A stretch of 64,000 bases of DNA from Paenibacillus cellulositrophicus (GCF_009363095.1 NZ_CP045295.1:3033501-3097500); one strand, 5' to 3'. Counted from the stretch's first letter, positions 17,780 through 26,296 are shown. Program-made: numbers and translations. Notes: generated by a model not told the origin, from the letters alone.

Positions 17780-18866
17780 ACATGGACAGGAGCCAAAAAG
17801 GAAGAAAAAGATCCAAATCAATATTTTAATCCGCATGGTGCTCAGTTTTATCATAGCTACGGCCATAAATGATTTCTGCATCTTATTATTCTTAAAGATA
17901 TTGAAATGGAACGTCCTCCGAGATATCTTTCCTTACTTTCTTACCCCCCTCTTTTTTATCATCTTTATCCTTACCTTTTTTATGTTGACACGGCGGATCG
18001 TGAAAGACCTGGTTCATCTGGAACACGGACTGCAAAAGATCTCTGAGGGCGATTTAAATTATCGCGTGGATGTGAGTCGGAAAGACGAGCTCGGAAGGGT
18101 TGCGCACAACATCAATTTGATGGCGCAGCGTTTGCAGCAGCAGATTGAAAAGGAGCGGGAACTGGAGAACTCCAAGATGGAGATGATCACGGGAATTTCC
18201 CACGACTTACGTACGCCGCTTACGAGCATTATCGGCTATATCGAGCTTTTAAGAACAAATTCCTTCCAGGATCAAGACGAGTATACGCGGTTTGTGCAAA
18301 ACACTTATAACAAGGCTGTGCATTTAAAAAAACTGCTCGATGATCTGTTTGAATATACCCGGCTGACCTCAACTGAGCCTCGGCTTGACTTAAAGCCGAT
18401 CGACGTGCTTCAGCTTCTCGATCAGCTGCTTTTTGAATTTGAGCCGATTGCCCAGGAGAATGAAATCACCATCGTGAAAGAGATTTGCAGCTCTCCTGCT
18501 ATTACCCTCATTGACAGTGAAAAGATAGCCAGAGCCATCGATAATCTGCTGATGAACGCCTTGAAATACTCGGAAAAACCGGGGACCGTGCGCGTCATGA
18601 TGAAGTCGGATCATCGGCATATCATCATTGAAATCGAAAATAAAGGAAACCCCCTTACGGAAGAGCAGGAACATAAACTCTTCGAACGTTTTTATAAGGT
18701 AGACCATTCCCGAAGCAGTGAAGGCATTCAATCCGGCGCCGGTCTTGGCCTTTCCATTGCCCGGAACATTGTGGAGCTGCACGGAGGAACCTTGACGCTC
18801 CAGCATAGGAATCGATTGTTTACATTTCATCTGAGACTGCCTTTAAGGGATAATACAGATGAATAG
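17760..18866 (+). CDS. Membrane sensor histidine kinase, VanS-like
   Basis: 368 aa. Two membrane spans (about 24-46 and 54-76) with almost no extracellular loop are followed by a HAMP linker, the dimerisation helix with H148 in GISHDLRTPLTSIIGY, the N box IDNLLMNALKYSE and the G boxes GAGLGLSIARNIVELHGG. The short extracytoplasmic part implies sensing within the membrane, as in intramembrane kinases of envelope stress. It overlaps the response-regulator gene, indicating coupled translation. The signal is unknown; related pairs respond to cell-wall antibiotics. Confidence 0.93.
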   Translation: MAIKLNEHGQEPKRKKKIQINILIRMVLSFIIATAINDFCILLFLKILKWNVLRDIFPYFLTPLFFIIFILTFFMLTRRIVKDLVHLEHGLQKISEGDLNYRVDVSRKDELGRVAHNINLMAQRLQQQIEKERELENSKMEMITGISHDLRTPLTSIIGYIELLRTNSFQDQDEYTRFVQNTYNKAVHLKKLLDDLFEYTRLTSTEPRLDLKPIDVLQLLDQLLFEFEPIAQENEITIVKEICSSPAITLIDSEKIARAIDNLLMNALKYSEKPGTVRVMMKSDHRHIIIEIENKGNPLTEEQEHKLFERFYKVDHSRSSEGIQSGAGLGLSIARNIVELHGGTLTLQHRNRLFTFHLRLPLRDNTDE

Positions 18867-18884
18867 GTCAATTAGGTATATAAA

Positions 18885-18933
18885 AAAAAACTTAAGCCAG
18901 TAGGGACGCAGGAGCCCCCGGCTTAAGTTTTTT
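18885..18933. terminator. Bidirectional terminator between convergent genes
   Basis: A perfect 14-bp stem AAAAAACTTAAGCC (18885-18898) / GGCTTAAGTTTTTT (18920-18933) with a 21-nt loop. It lies between the kinase and the convergent TraB/GumN gene and can end both transcripts. Confidence 0.85.
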
Positions 18934-18994
18934 CTTTTCCAGACTAACATGCTAACCGGCAATGTCGCCGCATGAAACACGCATTACAGGATGA

Positions 18995-20200
18995 TTATTT
19001 ACGTACAACCGTATAACCTTTATCCTCTAGCAGTTTAATCACGCCATGTTCCCCCAGATAGTGGGCTGCGCCGACGACGATGAAGTACTCCGCTTTCTTG
19101 TCGCTTTTCAGGTATCCGTCGATTTTATCGGCCATGCCGATGTTGCGGTCGATCAGCATCGCTTTGTTATACTCCGCGTCTCCCGCCATGCTGTTCGTCA
19201 GCTCCAGCAGCGCCTTTTCGTCCCCTTTTTTCCACATGTCCGCCATTTGGTCAACGCCGTCGTCCAGGACGTCGAAATTGTCCAGTGCCGCATTGAGGTT
19301 CTTCTCCTGCAGCTCTTTGGAGAACTGATCGAACATGCTCAGCTGGGACTCGTAGGATTCCAGCTCCACGATCGGAATTTTGCGCTCCAGCGCCTTTTGA
19401 ATAAAGTACAGGTCAATGCCTTCCGTTGCCTCGTATCCGGCCATGACCGATTTCAGGCTGCTGACGGTCGTCTCCACGACCCATGGTTTGAATGCATCCA
19501 GTGCATCCCGTTTCATTCCGTTTTGCTCCAGAATGTCCCCCACTTTTGCATACGTTTCCTTGGACACATGGTCCTTCAGCGTCGTACCGTCCTGAAACAT
19601 GCCCAGCTTCATGATCATGTTCTGCTGCTCTTCGTCGGCTGCCTTGCTGAGGTCAATCTCAACGCCCAAATAATCGGCTTCGGCAAAGGCCTGCTCGAAT
19701 TCCGGGCGAAGCGGATAGAAGCTGTCGTCCGCAATGTGCATGGACCCTACCAGGTACACCGTGTTCCCGTTATTTTGCACTTCCCACATGAAGCCGCGGC
19801 CCGCTTCCTTCGTCGCTTTCGAGAGCAGGAATACCGTGCGGGTTGCCGGATCCCAATAGACCGTGTAACCGGCGGCTTCACCAATGGTCCGGACCGGCAC
19901 GTAAGTCACGCCGTTAACCTGTTTCGTCTTGCTGCTCAGCGTGATCTTCTGATCACCCTGAGCGGCATGAATAGTTCCATTCTCTACATCGGTCAGCTTT
20001 ACGTTTAGCGCTTCAAGCGTCGTGCGCAGCGGAACCAGCGTAGTGCCCTGATCGACAATAGGTGCACTCGTGGCAAAATCGATGGTCTTGTTATTGACCT
20101 TGAGTTCCGGCTGCAGCGGAGCAGCCATGGCCGGAGCCGCCGTAGCGAGCATTCCTGCAGAAATCATAAGAGATAAGAGCGTTCGTTTCCAACTTTTCAT
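18995..20200 (-). CDS. Secreted TraB/GumN-family protein with copper-amine-oxidase-like N-terminal domain
   Basis: 401 aa. The signal peptide ends at AAPAMAA (about residue 27). Residues about 30-130 form the stalk-like Cu_amine_oxidN1 repeat common in Paenibacillus secreted proteins (GTTLVPLRTTLEALN; VNGVTYVPVRTIGEAAGY). The C-terminal domain is TraB/GumN: YLVGSMHIADDSFYPL with its GSxH motif, and the second His motif near the end (VVGAAHYLGEHG). TraB/Tiki relatives are metal-dependent peptidases, so a surface protease is plausible; no activity is shown. It is the last gene of the leftward ABC operon. Confidence 0.88.
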   Translation of the reverse strand: MKSWKRTLLSLMISAGMLATAAPAMAAPLQPELKVNNKTIDFATSAPIVDQGTTLVPLRTTLEALNVKLTDVENGTIHAAQGDQKITLSSKTKQVNGVTYVPVRTIGEAAGYTVYWDPATRTVFLLSKATKEAGRGFMWEVQNNGNTVYLVGSMHIADDSFYPLRPEFEQAFAEADYLGVEIDLSKAADEEQQNMIMKLGMFQDGTTLKDHVSKETYAKVGDILEQNGMKRDALDAFKPWVVETTVSSLKSVMAGYEATEGIDLYFIQKALERKIPIVELESYESQLSMFDQFSKELQEKNLNAALDNFDVLDDGVDQMADMWKKGDEKALLELTNSMAGDAEYNKAMLIDRNIGMADKIDGYLKSDKKAEYFIVVGAAHYLGEHGVIKLLEDKGYTVVRK

Positions 20201-20237
20201 TCAGAAATCCCCTTACTGTAGTTTATAGACTGGGCTG

Positions 20238-20420
20238 TTACTGTTCTGCCGTCTTCCGCGGCATCTTGATCAGCGCCAGCAGTATACAGCCCATTCCCGC
20301 CCCAGTCAGCAGGCCGTCCGCAAAGTCGTTTAATGCCACACCCGTATGCTTCAGGGTCAGCGGACCGACGATCAGCAGCATGCCTGCCGCGATAACGTAT
20401 GGAAAAACCTTTTTACTCAT
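20238..20420 (-). CDS. Small two-helix membrane protein
   Basis: 60 aa with two hydrophobic helices (about 7-25 and 33-52) and a basic C-terminus (KMPRKTAEQ). AAGGAG-type RBS sequences precede the ATG. It lies between the ABC-2 permease gene (41 nt upstream) and the TraB/GumN gene (38 nt downstream), so it is part of the operon. No family is recognised. It could be an accessory subunit of the transporter. Confidence 0.7.
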   Translation of the reverse strand: MSKKVFPYVIAAGMLLIVGPLTLKHTGVALNDFADGLLTGAGMGCILLALIKMPRKTAEQ

Positions 20421-20460
20421 GCCGATTCTCTCCTTCTCCTTATCAAGTTAGAATCCGCGC

Positions 20461-21750
20461 CTAAATCTTGTAAGCTTTCATGGCCTTGCGCAGCTCTTTG
20501 ATGGATGGGCGCTTGCCGTACATCAGGACGCCGGTGCGGTAGATTTTCGCGGACAGCCATCCAAAAAACAGAATGGACACCAGCAGCAAAACGAGCGATA
20601 TGAGGATCTGCCAGGTCGGCACCGTCCCCATCCCGATCCGCACGAGCATCGCGGTAGGAGCGGTGAACGGAATGAAGCTCGTCACCTTGATCAGCATGCT
20701 GCCCGATGCAGTAATGCTGAACAGTCCGATGTAGAACGAGGCCAGACCCAGCATCGTAATCGGCATTACGGCTTGGCCGAGATCCTCGGTACGGCTGACA
20801 ATCGATCCAATGGCCGCGTACAGCACCGCATACAGGAAGTAACCCAAGATATAGAACAGCAGTCCGTAGAACAGCACCGGTAGGTTAATATCCGAGATAC
20901 TCAGGCTGTATCCTTGCAGAATGTCCTGGTTATGCGGCAGCATCAGGTTCGCCCCGACCACGACGCCAAACACCGCAATTTGCACGATCCCGACCAGGAA
21001 AATACCGATCACTTTCCCGAACATCTGGGCCAGCGGCGAAACGCTGGTGATGAGGATTTCCATGATCCGCGAGCTTTTCTCCGACGTTACTTCGGCTGCG
21101 ATCATATTGCCTGTCATCATATTGGAGGTAAAGAACAGAATCAGCAGCACATAAACGACCACATAGTTCATGGCTTTCTGCATGTCTTCGCGGTGGGTGT
21201 CTCCCCCCGCTTCCGTCTTACCCTCCGCGTTAATCCGCACCGTATCGAGCTTGACCGGTTCGTTCAGAGCGGCGATCTGCTCCGCAGACAGCGCATCCTT
21301 GGCGATCACGGTCGTCTTGACCGTCTGCAGCGCGGGCATCAGAAAGCTGCTGATTCCTTGTCCCATGCCGTCTTCACCGCCGGTGAAAGTAACAGCAGGA
21401 AACGCCCCATCCCCGCCGTCAAAAGAGAGGTAACCCTCGATCTTCCCGTCTTCCAGGTCCTTTTTCGCCTGATCCGGAGCGGTCCCTTCGTATTTGATGA
21501 ACGTATAGTCCTTATTGCCGGACTGCGCGGCATACTTCTCCAGTTCCGCAGCAATGACCGGCTGCGAGCCGTAGAGAATCCCGATCTGTTCGGCCTTGGA
21601 TGCGTCGTCACCCTTGATCAGCTTAATGATATACGGCACGTTCATGCCGATCGTAATGAGCAGTGCAAGAATCAGAGTAGTAATCAGAAAAGATTTCGTT
21701 CTGGCTTTATTTTTAAACGTAAAGCCGATAATCGTCCCAAGCTTATTCAT
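20461..21750 (-). CDS. ABC-2 type permease (NatB/YhaP-like)
   Basis: 429 aa from the ATG at 21750, which overlaps the stop of the upstream ATPase gene; a GTG three codons earlier (21759) is the alternative. One N-terminal span (about 17-37) is followed by a large extracytoplasmic domain (about 40-170) and then five to six spans (FFTSNMMTGNMIAAEVTSEKSSRIMEIL, a typical ABC-2 membrane motif). The architecture matches the NatB/YhaP exporters involved in Na+ or drug efflux. It pairs with the ATPase at 21743-22645. Confidence 0.9.
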   Translation of the reverse strand: MNKLGTIIGFTFKNKARTKSFLITTLILALLITIGMNVPYIIKLIKGDDASKAEQIGILYGSQPVIAAELEKYAAQSGNKDYTFIKYEGTAPDQAKKDLEDGKIEGYLSFDGGDGAFPAVTFTGGEDGMGQGISSFLMPALQTVKTTVIAKDALSAEQIAALNEPVKLDTVRINAEGKTEAGGDTHREDMQKAMNYVVVYVLLILFFTSNMMTGNMIAAEVTSEKSSRIMEILITSVSPLAQMFGKVIGIFLVGIVQIAVFGVVVGANLMLPHNQDILQGYSLSISDINLPVLFYGLLFYILGYFLYAVLYAAIGSIVSRTEDLGQAVMPITMLGLASFYIGLFSITASGSMLIKVTSFIPFTAPTAMLVRIGMGTVPTWQILISLVLLLVSILFFGWLSAKIYRTGVLMYGKRPSIKELRKAMKAYKI

Positions 21751-22645
21751 GCGAATCACCCACCTCTTGAATAAAGATTTGGTTCAGCGTCGGCTCCTTG
21801 ATTTCAAAGCGCTCCACCGTGGTTTCCTGCATCGCTTTCTGCAGAATGCCCTGTGCCGTTTCCGGCGCAGCGATTCGGATGTGGTATCCCCGATCAATGC
21901 GTTCCACAGCCGTCACTCCCGGAATCACATCCAGGCCGCCGACATCGCCTGTCGTATGAAGCAGCACTTCCTCACGGGGATAACGGCTCTTGATATCCCG
22001 GATATTTCCCTGAACGACCGTATTGGATTTGTGCAAAATCGTAATGCGCTGGCACAGCTCTTCGACATGCTCCATCCGGTGCGTGGAAAATAGAATGCTG
22101 GTTCCCTCGTCCCGCAGTTCCTTGACGGTCGCCTTCAGCAGTTCAACGTTGACCGGGTCCAGTCCGCTGAACGCTTCATCCAAAATGACGATTTGCGGCT
22201 TGTGCACGATTGCGGCGATAAAGCCCATTTTCTGCTGATTGCCCTTGGACAGCTCTTCGATCCGCTTATCGTAATACTCCGGAACGTCAAAGCGTTCCAG
22301 CCAGTAGCGCAGGCTCTTATCCGCGTCTTGCTGCGACATGCCCCGAAGACGGGCCAGATAGACGATCTGCTCGCTGACCTTGATTTTCGGATACAGCCCT
22401 CTTTCTTCCGGCAGGTATCCCATGATTTGCTGAAGCTCCGCATGATAGGGCTTGCCGTTATACAAGATCTCTCCCCCGTCCGGATAGATCAGGCCAAGCA
22501 CCATACGCATCGTCGTCGTTTTGCCGGCACCGTTCGCCCCAAGCAGCCCGTAAATTTCTCCTCTGCCGACCTCCAGCGAGATTTGGTTGACTGCGGTTTT
22601 GTCTCCGTATTGTTTTACCACGTTAACTAGTTTTAATGGTTCCAT
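21743..22645 (-). CDS. ABC transporter ATP-binding protein (NatA/YhaQ-like)
   Basis: 300 aa. Walker A GANGAGKTT is near residue 40, the Q-loop is at GYLPEERGLYPK, the signature is EELSKGNQQKMGF, Walker B is VILDEAFSGLD and the H-loop is STHRMEHVEEL. The C-terminal 80 residues are an accessory domain seen in YhaQ-type exporters. It overlaps the preceding ATPase gene by 23 nt and the permease by 8 nt, so all three are coupled. It probably powers the NatB-like permease. Confidence 0.94.
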   Translation of the reverse strand: MEPLKLVNVVKQYGDKTAVNQISLEVGRGEIYGLLGANGAGKTTTMRMVLGLIYPDGGEILYNGKPYHAELQQIMGYLPEERGLYPKIKVSEQIVYLARLRGMSQQDADKSLRYWLERFDVPEYYDKRIEELSKGNQQKMGFIAAIVHKPQIVILDEAFSGLDPVNVELLKATVKELRDEGTSILFSTHRMEHVEELCQRITILHKSNTVVQGNIRDIKSRYPREEVLLHTTGDVGGLDVIPGVTAVERIDRGYHIRIAAPETAQGILQKAMQETTVERFEIKEPTLNQIFIQEVGDSHE

Positions 22646-23561
22646 GTGTCTGCTCCTCCCCCTCCTGCACGCCGGCAGGCTTATATCCTTGCACCCACAA
22701 CGTTAAAATCTCGTCCAGCTCCAAAGCCCGTGTCTTCAGCACGTTGATACCTGAATCGTACAGGATCTGTTCCAACTCACGGCAGGACGTCGTCACCACG
22801 CGCGTAACGCCATGGGATTCCTGCTGCGTCTGCACAATGTTCGGCAGTTCTTCCAGATCGGTCTCGGGGCACCCTGCCCACACTTCCTTCCAGTTGTCCA
22901 GCAGACTGTCCTTCTCCGCCATCCCCATCCACTTGCCGTGGTGAATCAGCATGACGTAGTCCGCCAGCCTTTTCACCTCATCAATAATGTGCGTAGACAG
23001 TACAATCGTCGTATCTTCGGTCTGCAGGCATTCCCTAAGCACCTCGATCATCATTTTCCAGGCAAAAGGGTCCAGACCCGACGATGGTTCATCCAGCAGC
23101 AGCAGCTTGGGATGCGGCGCAAGGGCCGCGGCGATTTCGTATTTGCGGCGCTCCCCCTTGGACATTTTGCGCAGCCTCGTCGCTTTCGGTACCTGGAACA
23201 GATCGCACAGCTTTTCAAAATAAGGCTGATCCCATTCCGGATACCAATACGCCCGAAAAGCAGCGGCCTCCTCGGCGGTTAGGTTATCCTCCTCCAGGTT
23301 GGATTTTTCCGCCACATACCCGATCTGTCTGCGCACTTCCATAGGAATGCCTTTACTGTAAGCGTGGCCGAACCAGGAAATGCGCCCCGAATCCGGAAAC
23401 ACCGTCTGCAGCAGCATGTGGATCAGCGTGCTCTTGCCGGAGCCGTTCTCGCCAATCAGCCCGTACACATAGCCTTTCGGCAGGGCCAGGTCGATCGGTC
23501 CGATCGTTTTATGCCGTCTTTGCTTGGTCACGCCTTCCATTCGTATGATGGGCTGTTCCAT
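22623..23561 (-). CDS. ABC transporter ATP-binding protein (YtrB-like)
   Basis: 312 aa. Walker A GENGSGKSTL, Q-loop GYVAEKSNLEEDNLT, signature KMSKGERRKYEIAAAL and Walker B LLLDEPSSGLD are followed by a C-terminal extension. Its start codon directly abuts the regulator stop (TAAATG), the same gntR-ATPase order as ytrA-ytrB in Bacillus. It may energise the membrane protein at 24025, as YtrB works with YtrC/D-type permeases. The substrate is unknown; ytr systems respond to cell-wall-active antibiotics. Confidence 0.93.
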   Translation of the reverse strand: MEQPIIRMEGVTKQRRHKTIGPIDLALPKGYVYGLIGENGSGKSTLIHMLLQTVFPDSGRISWFGHAYSKGIPMEVRRQIGYVAEKSNLEEDNLTAEEAAAFRAYWYPEWDQPYFEKLCDLFQVPKATRLRKMSKGERRKYEIAAALAPHPKLLLLDEPSSGLDPFAWKMMIEVLRECLQTEDTTIVLSTHIIDEVKRLADYVMLIHHGKWMGMAEKDSLLDNWKEVWAGCPETDLEELPNIVQTQQESHGVTRVVTTSCRELEQILYDSGINVLKTRALELDEILTLWVQGYKPAGVQEGEEQTHGTIKTS

Positions 23562-23981
23562 TTATGCCTCACCTTCTCCCTTCTCCGGATGGTACTTTCT
23601 TTTCAGTATCGATAAAAACAGCTCCCTCAGCTCATCTTCCTCGCATTTGACGGACATCCCGACATCCACCGCATGGTTTAGCGCCTCTTCCACCGCCTCC
23701 CGCCGGAATACTTCACGCTGTGAAGTACCAACCTTGGCGACAAATGTGCCGGTTCCCTGCTTCGTGCGCAGAAGTCCTTCGCTCTCCAGATCCTGATACA
23801 CTCTTCGAACCGTAATTACGCTGCAGTTCAGCCCGTTGGCAAACTCTCTAATTGACGGCAAAAGGGTTCCCTCCTCGATCTGTCCGCTGATGATCAGCGA
23901 TCTTAATTGGGATTCGATTTGATGATAGAGCGGTTCAGCGCTGTTCTCATTCACTTGTATAGGTATCCACACCTTTCGCAC
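23562..23981 (-). CDS. GntR-family transcriptional regulator, YtrA subfamily
   Basis: 139 aa with a GTG start. The winged helix spans about 12-80 (EPLYHQIESQLRSLIISGQIEEGTLLPSIREFANGLNCSVITVRRVYQDLESEGLL; GTGTFVAKV). The short helical C-terminus of only about 50 residues is diagnostic of the YtrA subfamily, whose members repress their own ABC-transporter operon. It lies inside the operon, between the membrane protein and the ATPases. The 34-nt palindrome upstream of the operon is a good operator candidate. Confidence 0.92.
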   Translation of the reverse strand: MRKVWIPIQVNENSAEPLYHQIESQLRSLIISGQIEEGTLLPSIREFANGLNCSVITVRRVYQDLESEGLLRTKQGTGTFVAKVGTSQREVFRREAVEEALNHAVDVGMSVKCEEDELRELFLSILKRKYHPEKGEGEA

Positions 23982-24024
23982 CTCACCTTGCTATACTCGT
24001 CAATCCTCTTATTGGTTTCAAAGC

Positions 24025-24741
24025 TTACACCAGATCTCTAGATTCCAGCCTGCGGAGCGTTCCGATCGAGCACAGCACGAGGCTGATGACTCCGGCCAGC
24101 AGCATCCCCCACATCGCCGGCGATAGCAGGCTCCATCGTTTGGATACCTCCACCGTGTACACCAGCAGGTTCCCTCCCGCCGCATAAACGGCTGCCGCTG
24201 CCACTACGGAGCCAACGAGGAAAATGAGGGTCGACAGCAGATAAGCTTTGCCATGATTGGAAAACTCAAAATAGATATAGGGTCCAGTCATCATAAGCCC
24301 GTAACCGACCCACGTCAGCGCAAAGGCCAGGTAATGGTCAAACCGCATATGATCCAGCAAGGTCCCCTGCACGCAATACATAATCACGAAGAAAATGATG
24401 CCGTTCGCGGCAAAGGCTAACACCGATTGCATCACCCGGTATACCAGGACCACGCCGTTAGAGATCGGAAGCACCCGGAAGAATGCCAGCATTCGCGTAT
24501 AGGAATCTTCCGTTAAATACTTGAAGGATCTTCGGGAAAAGTAAAACCCCAGCATCGGAACTAACATCAGCAGGATGAAATCAGCTACCGGACCAAGGGA
24601 TCGTGCCTCTTCGCGCCCCAGCATCATGACCCCTGTAGTTCCTCCCATGTAGGCAGCAAATATGATCGACCACAGGAGGTACCTTTTCTCGCTGCGTAGA
24701 TCCTTTCGTACCATCATCCAAGCGTCTTTTATTGTGTTCAA
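24025..24741 (-). CDS. Multi-spanning ABC-type membrane protein of the YtrA-controlled operon
   Basis: About 238 aa from the TTG at 24741; GAGGG (24751-24755) fits this start or a TTG one codon earlier. An upstream in-frame start at 24816 would overlap the operator region. About six hydrophobic segments are visible (YLLWSIIFAAYMGGTTGVMM; VADFILLMLVPMLGFYF; GIIFFVIMYCV; STLIFLVGSVVAAAAVYAAGG; SPAMWGMLLAGVISLVL). It resembles ABC-2-like permease subunits and is first in the operon, followed after 43 nt by the GntR gene. It probably forms the channel with the YtrB-like ATPase. Confidence 0.75.
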   Translation of the reverse strand: MNTIKDAWMMVRKDLRSEKRYLLWSIIFAAYMGGTTGVMMLGREEARSLGPVADFILLMLVPMLGFYFSRRSFKYLTEDSYTRMLAFFRVLPISNGVVLVYRVMQSVLAFAANGIIFFVIMYCVQGTLLDHMRFDHYLAFALTWVGYGLMMTGPYIYFEFSNHGKAYLLSTLIFLVGSVVAAAAVYAAGGNLLVYTVEVSKRWSLLSPAMWGMLLAGVISLVLCSIGTLRRLESRDLV

Positions 24742-24778
24742 CAACAATCGCCCTCGCTTTTTCCGTAATCCATAAGGG

Positions 24779-24806
24779 TGTATATACAGCACAGGTTCAC
24801 TGTGCT
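24779..24806. promoter_or_regulatory. Two short palindromes upstream of the YtrA-type operon
   Basis: TGTATATACA (24779-24788) is a perfect 10-nt palindrome. It overlaps AGCACAG-gttca-CTGTGCT (24788-24806), a 7-bp inverted repeat. Both lie between the operon start and the larger palindrome. TGTATA half-sites recur in all of them, which suggests secondary operator sites. Confidence 0.45.
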
Positions 24807-24822
24807 TATTCACCACTCAGTG

Positions 24823-24856
24823 TGTATACTGTGTATATGTTTATACACAGTATACA
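24823..24856. promoter_or_regulatory. Perfect 15-bp inverted repeat, candidate GntR (YtrA-type) operator
   Basis: TGTATACTGTGTATA (24823-24837) and TATACACAGTATACA (24842-24856) pair perfectly around a 4-nt spacer. The site lies 82 nt before the probable start of the leftward operon that contains a YtrA-type repressor. No T-run follows, so a terminator is unlikely. Autoregulation is inferred. Confidence 0.65.
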
Positions 24857-24893
24857 GTGTGCTTACCGGAGATGCAACGGCGAAATGAAAATA

Positions 24894-24927
24894 TTAACAA
24901 AAAAACAGCACCCATTGTCGGGTGCTG
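24894..24927 (-). terminator. Terminator of the anchored hypothetical gene
   Basis: On the minus strand, CAGCACCC / GGGTGCTG (24920-24927 and 24906-24913) form an 8-bp stem with a 6-nt loop. T-rich sequence follows, 21 nt after the stop of the gene at 24949. Confidence 0.85.
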
Positions 24928-24948
24928 CTTGAAGCAGTGCATGTTGAG

Positions 24949-25926
24949 CTAGGAAACGCTTGGCATTCCCAAGTATGGCTGAACCGAAAGATCGGCGGCA
25001 ACGGAACTCGGAAAGCGTGCAAAGAAATCCAGCATGACGTTCGCCATATCCAAATCCTCCGGCGGAACGCTGATTTCGTAACGGGTAAACATCGCATCCT
25101 GGGGTTCATGGCGCTCAAACGCAGCGCCGACCGTCTTATAAGCCGTGCTGCCTGGTGGTAAAACATACGTAACGACATGGTTCCGAACGTAAGCATGATG
25201 CAGGAACTTCATCGTCTTCCCGGGAAAGCCCTTTTCTTCGGCCCAATTCTTTAATGTCGTGAAATAGGAACCGATTAACGCAATGTTGCAGCCCTGACAG
25301 GGGCCGCCGTCCAAGTAAACGGCCCTGCGGTCCGGGTGCTGCGGATCAGCAAGCTCAAGGCCCACCGATCCGTTGGCTCCGGTATCGGCCCGGACGACTT
25401 CCCAGTGTCTCGGGGCGAGGAGCAGATGCCCCCAGGTTCCGGAAGAATCGCTTAACCAGAACGCTCCCAAATCCGACAGAATCTTCTCCGGGATGACGGT
25501 GTCGATCTTTACCTGAAGCGGGCTTGCCGGCTGCATCAGGGGTGTGTCTCCGGCATGATATTTCCCTTCGATGCAGTACAGCGGGATTTGATCATCCTGC
25601 GGCTTTCGAGCGCCATGTCTCAGCTTCATCACGCCGCATTGAACGCTGCTTGGTTTGAAGCCAGCTTCCTGCTGCTGGCCGGTGGTTCCGCCGCCGGGAC
25701 TGCCGGTCCCTTGAGCCGCTGCCGGATCCCTGTCTGTTCCACCGGCCTGGGCCGTACGGTCACCGTCGGTCACAGCCGGTATGTATTTCGGGATGAGCGA
25801 AGTGGTAAACATGACAATGAAGCCGCAGAAGAGCAGCATGATGAAGACCCACAACATTTTTTTACTATGTATAAAATTCCTTCTTCGCCTCATGTCATCC
25901 CCATACCTTCTCTTAGCTTCGTTCAT
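24949..25926 (-). CDS. Membrane-anchored hypothetical protein (possibly DUF4850)
   Basis: 325 aa. A basic N-terminus (MRRRRNFIHSKK) precedes one transmembrane helix (about 25-46, MLWVFIMLLFCGFIVMFTTS). A Gly/Gln/Thr-rich linker runs to about residue 90, then comes an extracellular domain with four cysteines (SVQCGVMKLRHG; LYCIEG; GGPCQGCNIALIGSYF). The domain resembles DUF4850 from memory; this is not confirmed. The start is at MNEAKRR; MRRRRN at 25893 is also possible. It is a single gene with its own terminator, and no function can be assigned. Confidence 0.75.
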   Translation of the reverse strand: MNEAKRRYGDDMRRRRNFIHSKKMLWVFIMLLFCGFIVMFTTSLIPKYIPAVTDGDRTAQAGGTDRDPAAAQGTGSPGGGTTGQQQEAGFKPSSVQCGVMKLRHGARKPQDDQIPLYCIEGKYHAGDTPLMQPASPLQVKIDTVIPEKILSDLGAFWLSDSSGTWGHLLLAPRHWEVVRADTGANGSVGLELADPQHPDRRAVYLDGGPCQGCNIALIGSYFTTLKNWAEEKGFPGKTMKFLHHAYVRNHVVTYVLPPGSTAYKTVGAAFERHEPQDAMFTRYEISVPPEDLDMANVMLDFFARFPSSVAADLSVQPYLGMPSVS

Positions 25927-26240
25927 TGAACCTTATATATGAATAACGTTTGAAGAAGCACAAAAGTTTCCGCTAGATTGAATGAACTAAAGAAATAATT
26001 GTAATAGGGCCGCATGGGACCCTTATAACTGGAAGTTCAATGCAAAACTTTGGTTCAATCTATGGATCTCGTCTTTCTAAGACTTTTTTAACCATTTTTA
26101 CTGCGCTCGACGCCAGTGTCCTAAAAAATGCAATACAGCACTTCGGAACTGGCATCCGGCAAAGAAAACCTGGCGTTATTTCATCCTATTAAACAAATAC
26201 GAAAAACCTTGGCTTTCCAGCGGGATCAGCGGTTTTTCAT
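25927..26240. other. Intergenic region with a long-spaced inverted repeat
   Basis: No gene is seen. TAGATTGAA (25974-25982) is repeated inverted as TTCAATCTA (26054-26062), and AGGGCC/GGGACCCT-like pairing lies between them near 26007-26023. The region carries the promoter of the gene at 24949, but no clear -35/-10 was found. Confidence 0.4.
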
Positions 26241-26270
26241 AAAAAAAGCCCAGCGGATTAATCCGCCGGA
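26241..26270 (-). terminator. Terminator of the caa3 oxidase operon
   Basis: On the minus strand, CCGGCGGATTAATCCGCTGG forms a near-perfect hairpin followed by GC and seven T. It is 27 nt beyond the stop of the DUF420 gene. Confidence 0.88.
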
Positions 26271-26296
26271 CTCTCTTTGTACCCGATCCACTCGGG

